NCBI RefSeq assembly: GCF_018327685.1
Contig: NZ_BNEL01000003.1
Coordinates: 620,001-684,000, forward strand
Length of the DNA: 64,000 bases
Direction of reading: 5' to 3'
Origin: Streptomyces sp. TS71-3
GTDB taxonomy: Bacteria > Actinomycetota > Actinomycetes > Streptomycetales > Streptomycetaceae
A model generated the notes under the pieces. The model was not told the DNA's origin and ran no database searches. It was given only the letters and a program-made list of their open reading frames with translations. Below are positions 1-9,062 of the stretch, in pieces (the stretch's first letter is position 1; each line of letters starts with the position of its first letter). A program made the translations under genes and the position numbers.

Positions 1-647
1 GCCAGCGACTCGTCCCCGAGGTCCTCATCCGTGTCCAGGCCGTCCAACTCCTCCAGCGGCTGGTTCAGCCGCACGTGCGCGACCAGCGACTGCAGGGCCC
101 GCAGGGCGGCCGACGCGGTGGCACCCCAGTTGGAGAAGTACGAGAACTGCCACCACCACAGGGCCTCGACCGTGCGGCCCGCCCGGTAGTGCGCCATGCC
201 GTGCCGCAGATCCGTGACGACGTCGGCGAGGTCGTCGGAGATCCGGCAGGCCACCGGCGCCTTGCGGGGCTCGTACGGGTCGAAGACCTCGGAGTAGACG
301 TCCACCGGGTCCAGCAGCACCGCGAGCCGCTCGCGCAGCTCCGCGCCGACCTCGGCGTCACGCTCGGGCCCGAGGTCGGGCTCGTAGCGCTCGTCGGGGA
401 CGATGTCCTCGTGGGCGCCCAGCCGGCCGCCGGCCAGCAGCAGCTGGGAGACCTCCAGGAGCAGGAACGGGACGGCGGAGTCCGGCTCGTCGCCCGTGGC
501 GACCTCCTCGACCGCGAGGATGAAGCTCTCGACCTGGTCGGAGATCTGCACGGCGAAGTCGTCCGGGTCGCCCGTGGTGGCGTTCGCCGCCCCACGGCCC
601 TTTCCCCGGCCCTGTGGATGGGTGTCGTGCAGCGTGGTGTCAGACAT
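1..647 (-). CDS. DUF5063 domain protein (C-terminus cut by window edge)
   Basis: The reading frame opens at ATG 647 ([11 protein letters not shown]) and stays open to the left edge, giving at least 215 codons without a stop. The conserved body includes the segments [27 protein letters not shown] and [19 protein letters not shown], with the Trp-rich motif typical of DUF5063 proteins encoded beside recR in Streptomyces. The function of the family is not established. The start overlaps the recR stop (640-642) by 8 bases, so the two genes are probably one transcript with translational coupling. The start is supported by the overlap and by the conserved N-terminus. Confidence 0.85.
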   Translation of the reverse strand, partial: MSDTTLHDTHPQGRGKGRGAANATTGDPDDFAVQISDQVESFILAVEEVATGDEPDSAVPFLLLEVSQLLLAGGRLGAHEDIVPDERYEPDLGPERDAEVGAELRERLAVLLDPVDVYSEVFDPYEPRKAPVACRISDDLADVVTDLRHGMAHYRAGRTVEALWWWQFSYFSNWGATASAALRALQSLVAHVRLNQPLEELDGLDTDEDLGDESL

Positions 648-1239
648 CTAGGAGTCGTCTCCCCTCGAAGGCGCGGCCCAGCGTGACCTCGTCCGCGTAC
701 TCCAGGTCGCCTCCCACGGGGAGGCCGCTGGCCAGGCGGGTGACCTTGAGGCCCATGGGTTTGATCATGCGAGCGAGGTAGGTGGCCGTGGCCTCGCCCT
801 CCAGGTTGGGGTCGGTGGCCAGGATCAGCTCGGTGACGGTGCCGTCCGCGAGACGCGCCAGGAGCTCCCGGATGCGCAGGTCGTCCGGCCCGACGCCCTC
901 GATGGGGCTGATCGCCCCCCCGAGCACGTGGTAACGGCCGCGGAACTCCCGGGTCCGCTCGATCGCCACGACGTCCTTGGGCTCCTCGACCACGCAGATG
1001 ACGGCCAGGTCGCGCCGCGCGTCACGGCAGATGCCGCACTGCTCCTCCTGCGCGACGTTGCCGCAGACCGAGCAGAACCTGACCTTCGCCTTCACTTCCA
1101 GGAGTGCCTGGGCGAGGCGCCGCACGTCGGCCGGCTCGGCCTGGAGGATGTGGAAGGCGATCCGCTGCGCGCTCTTGGGACCGACGCCGGGCAGCCTGCC
1201 CAGTTCGTCGATGAGGTCCTGGACCACGCCTTCGTACAA
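640..1239 (-). CDS. recR: Recombination mediator protein RecR
   Basis: This 199-residue protein has the full RecR layout. A helix-hairpin-helix ([17 protein letters not shown], about 16-32) comes first, then a four-Cys zinc finger (Cys56, 59, 68, 71), then a Toprim domain from about residue 79 with [18 protein letters not shown]. RecR acts with RecF/RecO to load RecA on gapped DNA. The start is set at TTG 1237-1239: it gives the canonical (M)[18 protein letters not shown]-terminus, and a GAAGGG ribosome site lies just upstream. The frame stays open further upstream, but that part is Arg/Thr low-complexity and is not RecR-like. Confidence 0.95.
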   Translation of the reverse strand: MYEGVVQDLIDELGRLPGVGPKSAQRIAFHILQAEPADVRRLAQALLEVKAKVRFCSVCGNVAQEEQCGICRDARRDLAVICVVEEPKDVVAIERTREFRGRYHVLGGAISPIEGVGPDDLRIRELLARLADGTVTELILATDPNLEGEATATYLARMIKPMGLKVTRLASGLPVGGDLEYADEVTLGRAFEGRRLLDV

Positions 1240-1695
1240 CGGACTGCCCTTCGTGCGGGTGGTGCGGGTGGCATTCGCCGCCTGCCGGTCCCGGTCCCGG
1301 CCGGTCCTGCCCGGCCGGTCCGCCCGGCCCGGCCTGTGCTGCCCGGTCCGGTCCGTCGGCCGTTCCCGGTCCTGTCCTGCCGGTGGTGCGGTGGCGCGTG
1401 CCTCGGTCTTGTGCGTGTTCTGTCTTGCGCGTGTTCTGTCTTGCGCGTCTTCCGTGTGTCTCACATGTCGTGCGGTCTCGCAGACCTTGCAGGTCGCGAG
1501 GGTGGTGCGGGTGCGGGTTCCGGTACCTCGCCGTACGTCGTGCGGGGCCGGTCGTGCCGGGTTGGTGCCCGGCGGCAACCGTAGTTCGCCGGGGCCGCTT
1601 CGTTGAAGCCCCTCGGAGCCTTGCAGCCGTTCCGTAAGGATGCGGTCAGAACTGCGGGGCGGCCGGGGCCGGGTGGACCCGGGTGGGACCGGGTC
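1240..1695. other. Long low-complexity spacer between recR and ybaB
   Basis: These 456 bases hold no gene I can support. The first part is a run of GGTCC/CCCGG-type units (about 1285-1385). After it comes a short tandem repeat, GCGTGTTCTGTCTTGC, present twice with a third partial copy around 1410-1455. Frames that stay open here read only as Arg/Pro/Thr-rich peptides. In related genomes, as far as I recall, recR and ybaB lie much closer together, so this looks like expanded spacer DNA. Confidence 0.5.
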
Positions 1696-2037
1696 TCAGA
1701 ACGGCAGGCCCGGGATGTTTCCGCCGCCCAGACCCTGCGTGAGCGGGCCGAGCTTCTGCTGCTGGAGCTGCTGGGCGTTCTCGTTCGCCGCCTGGACCGC
1801 CGCGACGACCAGGTCGGCGAGGGTCTCCGTGTCCTCCGGGTCCACCGCCTTGGGGTCGATCTCCAGGCCGCGCAGCTCGCCGGCGCCGGTCACGGTCGCC
1901 CGCACCAGCCCGCCGCCCGCCTGTCCCTCGACCTCGGTCTCGGCCAGCTCCTCCTGCGCACGCGCGAGATCCTGCTGCATCTTCTGCGCCTGCTGGAGCA
2001 GCTCCTGCATGTTGGGCTGCCCGCCACCGGGAATCAC
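1696..2037 (-). CDS. YbaB/EbfC family nucleoid-associated protein
   Basis: This small protein (113 residues) opens with the Streptomyces signature (M)[20 protein letters not shown]. It continues as the YbaB fold: an N-terminal helix with Gln-rich coiled character, then the sheet [20 protein letters not shown], then a C-terminal helix [15 protein letters not shown]. YbaB/EbfC proteins are dimeric DNA-binding proteins whose genes usually sit next to recR. The start is GTG 2035-2037. It is on the same strand as recR but 456 bases away, so co-transcription is plausible but not assured. Confidence 0.92.
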   Translation of the reverse strand: MIPGGGQPNMQELLQQAQKMQQDLARAQEELAETEVEGQAGGGLVRATVTGAGELRGLEIDPKAVDPEDTETLADLVVAAVQAANENAQQLQQQKLGPLTQGLGGGNIPGLPF

Positions 2038-2285
2038 GATCGGCTCCTGTCGTCTGCTGTCGGGGTCGTCAAACGGTCCGGGGTCGTCCGTGTGACCCGT
2101 CCCTCATGAGCCTACGTGGTCTCGCGTCCGCCCGCGTCATGCATCCCCGTCCCGGCGCTGGGCACTCGGCCCACGCCCGGACCTGGGCCGCGACGGGCGC
2201 CCACGCCTTCCCGGACGGCGTCCGGCAGGCACGTGTACGGGCTCGGGCGGCGCGGAGAACAGCAGGTGGAGAGGTGGGAGCGATC

Positions 2286-3167
2286 ATGCCCGAACTGCCT
2301 GACGTCGAGGGGTTCCGGGAAGTCCTGGCGTCCTGTGCGCGGGGCGCGCCGATACGGCGGGTCGACGTCTACGACACCGGGGTGCTGCACGGGGTGACCC
2401 CGCGGCGGCTGGCGAGCGAGCTGTCGGGGCGGGCGTTCGCCGAGCCGGAGCGGCACGGGAAGTGGCTGCTGGCGCCCACCGAGGCGGAGGGGAAGGGCGA
2501 CGGCGGCCACGGCGACGGCGGCGGGGGGCCCGAGGTGATGCTGCACTTCGGGATGACGGGGCGGCTGGTGTGCGAGGACGCGGGCGCTGAGCTGCATCCG
2601 CATGACCGGGTGGTGTTCACGGTGGGGGATGGGTCCGGTACCTCCCGTGGGTCCGGCGGGTCCGGCGGGTCCGGCGGGTCCGGGGGTGAAGTGCGGGAGC
2701 TGCGGTATCGGGATCAGCGCAAACTCAAGGGGCTGTGGCTCGTCGAGGAGGGCGAGGCGGGGGCGGTGATGGGCGAGCAGGGGCCCGATGCGGCGGGGGT
2801 GGGAAAGGCCGAGTTCGATGCGGCGCTGCGGGGGCGGCGGGGTGGGCTCAAGGCGGCGCTGACCGATCAGACCGTGATCGCGGGGCTGGGGAACCTGCTC
2901 GCGGACGAGATCCTGTGGCGGGCGCGGCTGCATCCCTCGGTGCCGGTGAACGGGATGTCGCAGGACGAGCGGGGGCGGTTGTACGCGGAGATGCGGAAGA
3001 CCCTGCGGGCGTCGGTGCGGGCGGGGCGGGTGCCGGATCGACCTTCGTGGCTCACGGGGCGGCGGGATGAGCCGGATCCGCACTGTCCGCGGTGCGGGAC
3101 GGCGCTGCGGCGGACGCGGGTTTCCGGGCGGTCGACCGTGTGGTGTCCTCGGGACCAGCGGAAGTGA
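2286..3167 (+). CDS. Fpg/Nei family DNA glycosylase with altered zinc finger
   Basis: The 293-residue product begins MPELPDVEGF, placing Pro2 and Glu3 as in formamidopyrimidine-DNA glycosylase/endonuclease VIII enzymes that excise oxidised bases. The central helix-two-turn-helix segment GLKAALTDQTVIAGLGNLLADEI is well conserved. A Ser/Gly linker (GSGGSGGSGGSGG) interrupts the N-terminal beta domain. The C-terminal finger reads Cys267-x2-Cys270-x16-Cys287-x2-Asp290, so the fourth zinc ligand is Asp instead of Cys. ATG 2286 is chosen because catalytic Pro2 must follow the initiator Met; the in-frame upstream extension (from about 2106) is unlikely. The substrate may differ from 8-oxoguanine. 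Confidence 0.88.
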   Translation: MPELPDVEGFREVLASCARGAPIRRVDVYDTGVLHGVTPRRLASELSGRAFAEPERHGKWLLAPTEAEGKGDGGHGDGGGGPEVMLHFGMTGRLVCEDAGAELHPHDRVVFTVGDGSGTSRGSGGSGGSGGSGGEVRELRYRDQRKLKGLWLVEEGEAGAVMGEQGPDAAGVGKAEFDAALRGRRGGLKAALTDQTVIAGLGNLLADEILWRARLHPSVPVNGMSQDERGRLYAEMRKTLRASVRAGRVPDRPSWLTGRRDEPDPHCPRCGTALRRTRVSGRSTVWCPRDQRK

Positions 3168-3180
3168 GCGTGGCTTTGTT

Positions 3181-3346
3181 CTGCCGGGGCGCCTTCTGTT
3201 CGTTGGGCCACCGTGCTTTGCGGGTGCGGGTTTCGTCGGGCTTCTCGCGCAGTTCCCCGCGCTGCCGGGGCGCCTTCTGTTCGTTGGGCCACCGTGCCTT
3301 GCGGGTGCGGGTTTCGTCGGGCTTCTCGCGCAGTTCCCCGCGCCCC
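3181..3346. repeat. 81-bp direct duplication carrying two dispersed-repeat cores
   Basis: Positions 3181-3261 and 3262-3342 are two nearly identical 81-bp units. Each ends in the dispersed intergenic core GCGCAGTTCCCCGCGC (3247 and 3328). They lie between the convergent glycosylase and tetR genes, where a two-way terminator would be expected. The rest of the 3168-3623 gap holds no gene I can support. Confidence 0.85.
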
Positions 3347-3623
3347 TTTGGGGCGCCTGCTGGTCGGTGCCTGCGGGTGCGTTCGCGAGTGCCGGACTCC
3401 TCTGGCTTGGGCGCCTTCTGTTCTGTCTGGGGCGGGGCCCCGGGCGGATATCCGTCCTCGGTCCGGCGCCCTCCGTTTCCCGGACGGTCACCCTGGGCCT
3501 GGCGCCGGACACTGCGGGCGGACATCCCCCCGTGTCCCCTCTCGTCTCGTGCGCGGCTGCCGGCCGGTTGGGCTGCGGTCACAGCACGCTGAGTGGTCCG
3601 GAACGGCCGGTGCTGGGAGCCGC

Positions 3624-4190
3624 TTACGGACGGAAGCCGTCGATCGCCAGGTCCAGTAGCCGCTGGACCTGGGCCGTGCCCTCGGGGGTGTCCGGGGTGC
3701 GCCACAGGCAGCTCATGAGCATGATGACGTCGGTCGGGTCGAGGCCGGGGCGGACCTCGCCGGCCTGTTCGCAGGCGGCCAGGAGGCGCCCGACGGCTGC
3801 GGTGACCGTGGTGGTGGTCGCGCCGACGATCTCCTGGGCCGCCGCGGTGTTCAGCGCGTCGCCCAGGCCGTGCTTGAGGCGGACGTAGGCGGCGAGGGTC
3901 GTGAACCAGTGCCGTAGCGCGTCCAGCGGTGCGTGGGCGGCCAGGACGTCCGGCACGGAGTCGACGAGGCGGTCCACGTCGTGCCGGTAGACCGCCAGGA
4001 TCAGCGCCTCGCGGGTCGGGAAGTGCCGGTAGAGCGTGCCGGCCCCGACCCCCGCCCGCTTGGCGATCGAGTTGAGCGAGGCGTCCGCGGACTCGGCCAG
4101 CGCGTCATGGGCGACCTGGAGGATCGCCTCCCGGTTCTTCAGCGCGTCGGAACGCTGCGGCGCGCTGGAGCGCTGTGGCGCGTCTGGCAC
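3624..4190 (-). CDS. TetR family transcriptional regulator
   Basis: This 188-residue protein has an N-terminal TetR helix-turn-helix (about residues 18-65: NREAILQVAHDALAES, SIAKRAGVGAGTLYRHFPTR) and a helical ligand-binding C-terminal half. It is divergent from the aldo/keto reductase gene. The shared 128-bp gap contains two copies of the perfect inverted repeat CGGAGA-N2-TCTCCG, which are its likely operators. Predicted role: repressor of itself and of the reductase, released by an unknown small molecule. Confidence 0.92.
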   Translation of the reverse strand: MPDAPQRSSAPQRSDALKNREAILQVAHDALAESADASLNSIAKRAGVGAGTLYRHFPTREALILAVYRHDVDRLVDSVPDVLAAHAPLDALRHWFTTLAAYVRLKHGLGDALNTAAAQEIVGATTTTVTAAVGRLLAACEQAGEVRPGLDPTDVIMLMSCLWRTPDTPEGTAQVQRLLDLAIDGFRP

Positions 4191-4231
4191 GGGTCCTCCT
4201 GGCGTGCGGGCGGTCGTCCGCGGTCATCCGA

Positions 4232-4287
4232 TTGCTATCCGGAGAGTTCTCCGTTAGCGTCGGGAGCATCAAGCGGAGATCTCTCCG
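4232..4287 (+). promoter_or_regulatory. Twin TetR operators CGGAGA-N2-TCTCCG and promoter
   Basis: Two perfect 6-2-6 palindromes occur at 4240-4253 (centre GT) and 4274-4287 (centre TC), 34 bp apart centre to centre. A plausible promoter for the reductase has -35 TTGCTA (4232-4237) and -10 TAGCGT (4255-4260) with a 17-bp spacer, which places the first palindrome exactly in the spacer. The palindromes are seen directly; the promoter and binding are inferred. Confidence 0.75.
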
Positions 4288-4318
4288 GTTTTCCGTTCTC
4301 CATTGTAGGAGCTCCCCT

Positions 4319-5371
4319 GTGCGCTACATCAAGCTCGGCCGCACCGGCCTCGACGTCTCCCCGGTCGCCATCGGCGCCATGAGCTACGGCGAACCCGACC
4401 GCGGCCACCCCGTCTGGTCCCTCGACGAGGAGGCCAGCCGGCCCCTGATCCGGCACGCACTGGAGGCCGGCGTCAACTTCTTCGACACCGCCAACCTGTA
4501 TTCCTACGGCTCCAGCGAGGAGATCCTCGGCCGCGCCCTCAAGGACTTCGCGCGCCGCGACGAGGTCGTCATCACCACCAAGGTGCGCCACACCATGCGC
4601 CCTGGCCCCAACGGCAAGGGGCTGTCCCGCAAGGCGATCATGACCGAGATCGACGGCAGCCTGCGCCGCCTCGGCACCGACCACGTCGACGTCTACATGA
4701 TCCACCGGCTGGACAACGAGACGCCGTTGGAGGAGACCCTGGAGGCCCTGCACGAGGTGGTGAAGTCCGGAAAGGCGCGCTACCTGGGCGCGTCCTCCAT
4801 GCACGCCTGGCAGTTCGCCAAGGTGCTCCACCTCCAGGAGCGGCACGGCTGGGCGCGGTTCGTCACCATGCAGGACCACTACAACCTGCTGGCCCGCGAG
4901 GAGGAGCGGGAGATGCTCCCCCTCTGTGCCGACGAGGGGGTGGCCACCATGGTGTGGAGCCCCCTCGCGCGAGGCCGACTCGCCCGCCCGGCCGACCAGG
5001 CGAACGCCACCCAGCGCGCCGCCAGCGACGGCGCCTACGCCGACCTTCTCTACACCAAGGCCAACGAGGACAGCGACCGCGCCGTCCTGGACGAGGTCGG
5101 GGCCGTCGCCGACGCCCGCGGCGTCACCCGTGCCCAGGTCGCCCTGGCCTGGCTGCGCCGCAACCCCGTCGTCGCGGCCCCCATCGTCGGTGCCCGCACG
5201 GTCCAGCAGATCGACGACGCCGTCGCCTCCCTCGACCTGGACATCACCGACGAGGAGGCCTTCCGCCTGGAAGCCCCCTACACCCCCCGCCACGACCTCC
5301 AGGGCATCTCCGACGAGCGCGAGTTGGAGCGCATCAAGGCCCGCATCCCCGGCTACGCCACCATGGCCTAG
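4319..5371 (+). CDS. Aldo/keto reductase
   Basis: The 350-residue protein is a full-length NADPH-dependent aldo/keto reductase of the YajO/Kv-beta-like branch. The catalytic tetrad is visible: Asp56 and Tyr61 (DTANLYSYG), Lys88 (ITTKV) and His129 (YMIHRLD). A C-terminal cofactor region includes NPVVAAPIVGARTVQQ. The start is GTG 4319-4321, preceded by AGGAG at 4307-4311 with a 7-base gap. The gene is divergent from tetR and probably under its control. The natural carbonyl substrate cannot be told from sequence. Confidence 0.93.
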   Translation: MRYIKLGRTGLDVSPVAIGAMSYGEPDRGHPVWSLDEEASRPLIRHALEAGVNFFDTANLYSYGSSEEILGRALKDFARRDEVVITTKVRHTMRPGPNGKGLSRKAIMTEIDGSLRRLGTDHVDVYMIHRLDNETPLEETLEALHEVVKSGKARYLGASSMHAWQFAKVLHLQERHGWARFVTMQDHYNLLAREEEREMLPLCADEGVATMVWSPLARGRLARPADQANATQRAASDGAYADLLYTKANEDSDRAVLDEVGAVADARGVTRAQVALAWLRRNPVVAAPIVGARTVQQIDDAVASLDLDITDEEAFRLEAPYTPRHDLQGISDERELERIKARIPGYATMA

Positions 5372-5409
5372 CCGGAACGGCCCAGCCGAGACCGACCAGC
5401 CGGGACGGA

Positions 5410-6060
5410 CTAGCTGAAGAGGATCATGGAGCCCTGGGCCAGGCTCCGGGTCGCGGCGGTGTGCAGGCCCAGCCAGACGTGGCGCTCGCGGGCGAAGGGG
5501 CTGGCGTCGGGGGCCGCGGGAGCCGCGGGTTCCTCCAGGGCCGTCGGGGCCTTGGGCGCGGCCGGCGCGGGGGGCGGGCTCATGGGGTCGATGCCGATGG
5601 ACGGCGCCACGTGCTCCAGCTCGCGCAGGAGGGCGTGCGAGGAGCCGAGCGGGCCGCCTCCGGCGAGGAGGTCGTCGTTGGTGAGCGGTTCCGGGAAGTC
5701 CACGGGCACGTACGCCCCGGCGTTGTCGAAGTGCCAGACGAGATGCGACTGCTGGGCCGTCGTCTCGAACATCTCCAGGAGCTGCTCGTAGTCGCCGCCC
5801 AGCTCGTCCACGGGCGTCACCGCGAGCCCGCACACCTTCAGCAGGTACGCGCGCCGCAGGAAGTGCAGCGCGTCGTAGTCGAAACCGGCGACCGGTGCCA
5901 CGTCGCCGGACAGGCCCGGCATGTAGGAGTACACCGGCACCGACGGCAGCCCGGCCTCGTTCAGGGTCCTGTCGTACAGGGCCAGTTCGTCGGCGAACGG
6001 GTTGTCGGGGCTGTGGCACAGCACGTCGACGAGCGGGACCAGCCACAGGTCACAGGCCAA
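5410..6060 (-). CDS. Conserved Streptomyces protein of unknown function
   Basis: The 216-residue product (ACDLWLVPLVDVLCHSPDNP...) matches a protein I associate only with Streptomyces and relatives; I know no function. It is soluble, without signal peptide or membrane segment. It has a conserved N-terminal two-thirds (PVYSYMPGLSGDVAPVAGFDYDAL is split here as PVYSYMPG and AGFDYDALHFLRRAY) and an Ala/Pro-rich linker at about 165-190. TTG 6058-6060 is chosen because GAGGAG lies 6 bases upstream and the conserved MACDLW start follows; the open frame further upstream lacks conservation. It ends 38 bases from the convergent reductase gene. Confidence 0.75.
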   Translation of the reverse strand: MACDLWLVPLVDVLCHSPDNPFADELALYDRTLNEAGLPSVPVYSYMPGLSGDVAPVAGFDYDALHFLRRAYLLKVCGLAVTPVDELGGDYEQLLEMFETTAQQSHLVWHFDNAGAYVPVDFPEPLTNDDLLAGGGPLGSSHALLRELEHVAPSIGIDPMSPPPAPAAPKAPTALEEPAAPAAPDASPFARERHVWLGLHTAATRSLAQGSMILFS

Positions 6061-6239
6061 GGAAGACTCCTCGCATAGCGCGGCACGCGGCTCGGTGCCG
6101 CCGGGGTCCCGTACCCGGGCAGGTACGCGGAGATGCGCAGGGGAACGAAACAAGGACAAAGGGGCGTCGATCTGCCGGTCTCCCGTGCGCCGGCGCATCG
6201 GCGCACCGGCACGTTACGTGGTCAAGGAAGAGTAATCCG

Positions 6240-9062
6240 TCATCGTCCACCGGGCTCCCCCGGTCCCCCGCCGCCGGCGGCCGCACCGACCGGCTGCCAG
6301 ATCCAGACGCCGTCCACCCAGCGGCCCGGCCGCCCCAGCAGTTCGGTGACGGCCTGCCGCAGCGGACCGTCGTTGGGCTGCGGCGCCAGCACGATCAACC
6401 CGGCGTTCCAGTAGGCGAGGTCGGACTGCGCCTGCGTCCGCCAGGCGCTGTCGATCCTCGGCACCCGGCCGGTGTAGCGGACGTCGCGCAGCAGGTTGGA
6501 GGTCCAGCGCGGCGGCGCTCCGTAGATGCCGACGCGGTCGGGGCCGTACGGACCGTTGTAGTAGCCGCCGGGCAGCCGGAAGCCGAGGCCCGCGGCGGTC
6601 TGCCAGTGCAGCGCCTCCGCGTTGCCCGGGTCCGGCAGCGGCACGGGCACGAGGGTCCGGCCGGTGCCGGTGTCTGTACCGGTGCGCGTTCCTCTGCCTG
6701 TTCCTGTGCCGATGGCCGTACTCGCCGTGCTGTTCAGGTACGACGCCCACGTGCCGTCGGCGATGAAGGCCGGCACCGGGGCCCGTTCCACCGCCCTGAG
6801 CGGGGTCGGCACGATCGGCAGCAGCGCGGCGGCCACGGCGGCGAGGCCCAGGACCCGGATCCCGCGGCCGGTACGGGTCGGGGAGGGGTACGGCCGCGGG
6901 ACCGGCCTCGGGCGCCGCACCGGCAGCAGGGCCGCCGTGCCCGCCGCCACGAGCATGCCGAGCACCGGGGCGCAGACCATCGCCACCCGGGACTCGATGA
7001 CCGACTCGAACAGCGGCAGGTGCGCCATGAGCGCCCAGGGGCCCGGGAGCGACGTCTGCGTGAACGGCACCGGGATGCGGTGGCCGAGCGAGAGGACCGC
7101 CGCGGCCACCGCGGTGAAGGCGAGCGCGCGGACCGCGGGCCGCGCCCACAGCCGTACCGTGATCGCGAAGGCGAGGGCGGTCAGCGGCCAGCCGTAGAAC
7201 GCGTTCTGCTCGGTCGGGTTCGGGGCGAGCCGGGTGGCGGCTGCGGTGTCGCCCCCGAGGGAGCGCGCGGCGAAGGAGATCAGCGCGAGGGGGCTGTTGG
7301 CGGCGTCGTCGCCGTGCAGCACGCTGCCGTAGCTGCCCGGACCCGAGAACTGCCAGTACAGCGGGTAGCCCACCAGCGGCACGCAGACCGCGGCGGCGAC
7401 CGGCAGGCCCCGCAGCAGCGGACGCCACGCGGTGCGCGCGGCCCCTGGCCGCACCACCGCGTACGCCACGAGGAAGAGCGTCAGTCCGAGCGCCGTCAGC
7501 AGCAGCGGTTCCTCGCCCAGGAAGACCTGGTACGCGGCGAACAGGCCGAGGACGGCGCCGTTCCGGACGGCGCGCGGCTGCCCTTGCGTGCACAGCCGCA
7601 GCACCCGCTCGACGATCAGCGGGATCATGAAGAGGACGACGAAGTTCGGGTGCGCGTTGGCGTGGCTGACCATCGGCGGCGCGAACGCGGCGAGCGCGGC
7701 GCCCACGGCGGCGGCCGGGCGGTTCGGGGTGAGCCTGCGGACGATCAGGCGGTACCAGGCGGCGGCGGTCACCGCCATCCCCAGCGTCATCACCACGGCG
7801 AGGCTGATCGCCGGGCCGAGCAGCAGGGTCAGCGGCGCGAGGGGCACGGAGAGCCCGAGCATGGCGGTGTTCGCCATCAGGTTCACGCCGTCGGGGAAGC
7901 CCTGGAGCGTGGTGAAGAGCGGATTGTGCAGGTGCTGCACGTTGCCGGCGGTGACCGCGAAGAACCACTCCCACTGGTTCTGGTCGCGCAGCGAGTCGGG
8001 GAGGTAGCGGTCCGCGGGACCGCCGCCGGTCCACCGACCCCAGTGCAGGGCCGTGGCGAGCGCCAGGAAAAGGGCGAGCGCGAGCAGGTCCGCGCGGCGC
8101 AGGCCCCGGACCCTGAGCAGGGCCAGCTCGGCGAGCACCTTCGGGTAGTCGAGCGCCCGGACCTTCGAGCCCTCCTGGTGGGCCCAGCGCACCGGCACCT
8201 CCGCCACCGAGCGGCCGGTGCGCCGCAGGTACCGCAGTATCTCGACGTCGATGCCCCAGCCGGTGAGCCGCGACGCGGCGAACGCCTCCCGGGCCACGTC
8301 GCCGTCGAAGAGCTTGAAGCCGCACTGCGTGTCCCGGATGCCCGGTACCGCCACGGCCCGTATGAGGCGGTTGCCGGTGCGTCCGAGCAGTTCGCGCACC
8401 GGGTGCTGGCGGGTCTCGATGGTGGCGCCGGGCGCCGCGCGCGACCCTATGGCGGCGGCGTGGCCCTCGGCGAGCGCCTTGCCGAGCGCCTCCAGTTCCT
8501 CGATGGGCGCGGCGAGATCGGCGTCCGTGACGAGGACCCGGCGCCCGTACGAGGCCAGGACGCCCTGCCGCAGGGCGTGGCCCTTGCCGTGGTTGCGGCC
8601 GCTGCTGACCACGTGGACGCGGGGGTCGCGGGCGGCAGCGGCGGCGGCTATCTCGCGGGTCCGGTCGCGGGAGCCGTCGTCCACGACGATCAGCTCCCAT
8701 TCGCCCCAGGGGCCCTGCCCGGACGGGAGGCCGGGGGGCGTGGGGGTGGTTGCGGCGGACTCGGAGGGTGTGGGAGTGGTTGCGGCGGACTCGGAGGGTG
8801 TGGGAGTGGTTGCGGCGGACTCGGAGGCGGGAGTGGTTCCGGACGGCTCGGGGGCGGGGACGGTTCCGGCGGGCACGTGTGCGTCGGCGGGCGTCTGCGA
8901 GGGCTTCTCGGCCATGGCGGCGGGCTCGGCGGGCCCTTCCGCGGGGGCGGGGGTGCGCAGGTGGTCGCCGCGGAGGTAGGCGCAGATCAGGTCGAGGGTC
9001 GGCCCCAGCCGCCGTTCCTCGTCGTACGCCGGGACGACCACCGTCAGATCCACACCGCTCAT
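6240..9062 (-). CDS. GT2 glycosyltransferase fused to a polytopic membrane domain
   Basis: This is a 940-residue membrane enzyme. The N-terminal GT2 domain resembles dolichyl-phosphate glucose/mannose synthases: TVVVPAYDEERRLG near residue 7, VVDDGSRDRT, the metal-binding VTDADLAAP, and GIRDTQCGFKLFDGD. It is interrupted by a Pro/Ala/Thr-rich insert of about 100 residues with three SESAATTPTP repeats. The C-terminal two-thirds holds about a dozen hydrophobic segments and a periplasmic-type tail (LPGGYYNGPYGPDR), like GT-C transferases. It probably moves a sugar through a polyprenyl-phosphate intermediate to an outer acceptor; the target is unknown. ATG 9062 overlaps the GntR stop by 4 bases, so translation is coupled. 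Confidence 0.85.
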   Translation of the reverse strand: MSGVDLTVVVPAYDEERRLGPTLDLICAYLRGDHLRTPAPAEGPAEPAAMAEKPSQTPADAHVPAGTVPAPEPSGTTPASESAATTPTPSESAATTPTPSESAATTPTPPGLPSGQGPWGEWELIVVDDGSRDRTREIAAAAAARDPRVHVVSSGRNHGKGHALRQGVLASYGRRVLVTDADLAAPIEELEALGKALAEGHAAAIGSRAAPGATIETRQHPVRELLGRTGNRLIRAVAVPGIRDTQCGFKLFDGDVAREAFAASRLTGWGIDVEILRYLRRTGRSVAEVPVRWAHQEGSKVRALDYPKVLAELALLRVRGLRRADLLALALFLALATALHWGRWTGGGPADRYLPDSLRDQNQWEWFFAVTAGNVQHLHNPLFTTLQGFPDGVNLMANTAMLGLSVPLAPLTLLLGPAISLAVVMTLGMAVTAAAWYRLIVRRLTPNRPAAAVGAALAAFAPPMVSHANAHPNFVVLFMIPLIVERVLRLCTQGQPRAVRNGAVLGLFAAYQVFLGEEPLLLTALGLTLFLVAYAVVRPGAARTAWRPLLRGLPVAAAVCVPLVGYPLYWQFSGPGSYGSVLHGDDAANSPLALISFAARSLGGDTAAATRLAPNPTEQNAFYGWPLTALAFAITVRLWARPAVRALAFTAVAAAVLSLGHRIPVPFTQTSLPGPWALMAHLPLFESVIESRVAMVCAPVLGMLVAAGTAALLPVRRPRPVPRPYPSPTRTGRGIRVLGLAAVAAALLPIVPTPLRAVERAPVPAFIADGTWASYLNSTASTAIGTGTGRGTRTGTDTGTGRTLVPVPLPDPGNAEALHWQTAAGLGFRLPGGYYNGPYGPDRVGIYGAPPRWTSNLLRDVRYTGRVPRIDSAWRTQAQSDLAYWNAGLIVLAPQPNDGPLRQAVTELLGRPGRWVDGVWIWQPVGAAAGGGGPGEPGGR
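8739..8828. repeat. 30-bp tandem repeat inside the glycosyltransferase gene
   Basis: Three near-identical 30-bp units (GTGGGAGTGGTTGCGGCGGA followed by CTCGGAGGGT) encode three copies of the decapeptide SESAATTPTP in the low-complexity insert of the GT2 domain. Copy number is likely variable between strains. Confidence 0.85.

Noticed and set aside
2106..2285. N-terminal extension of the glycosylase to position 2106
   Set aside because: Catalysis needs Pro directly after the initiator Met, which fits only ATG 2286.
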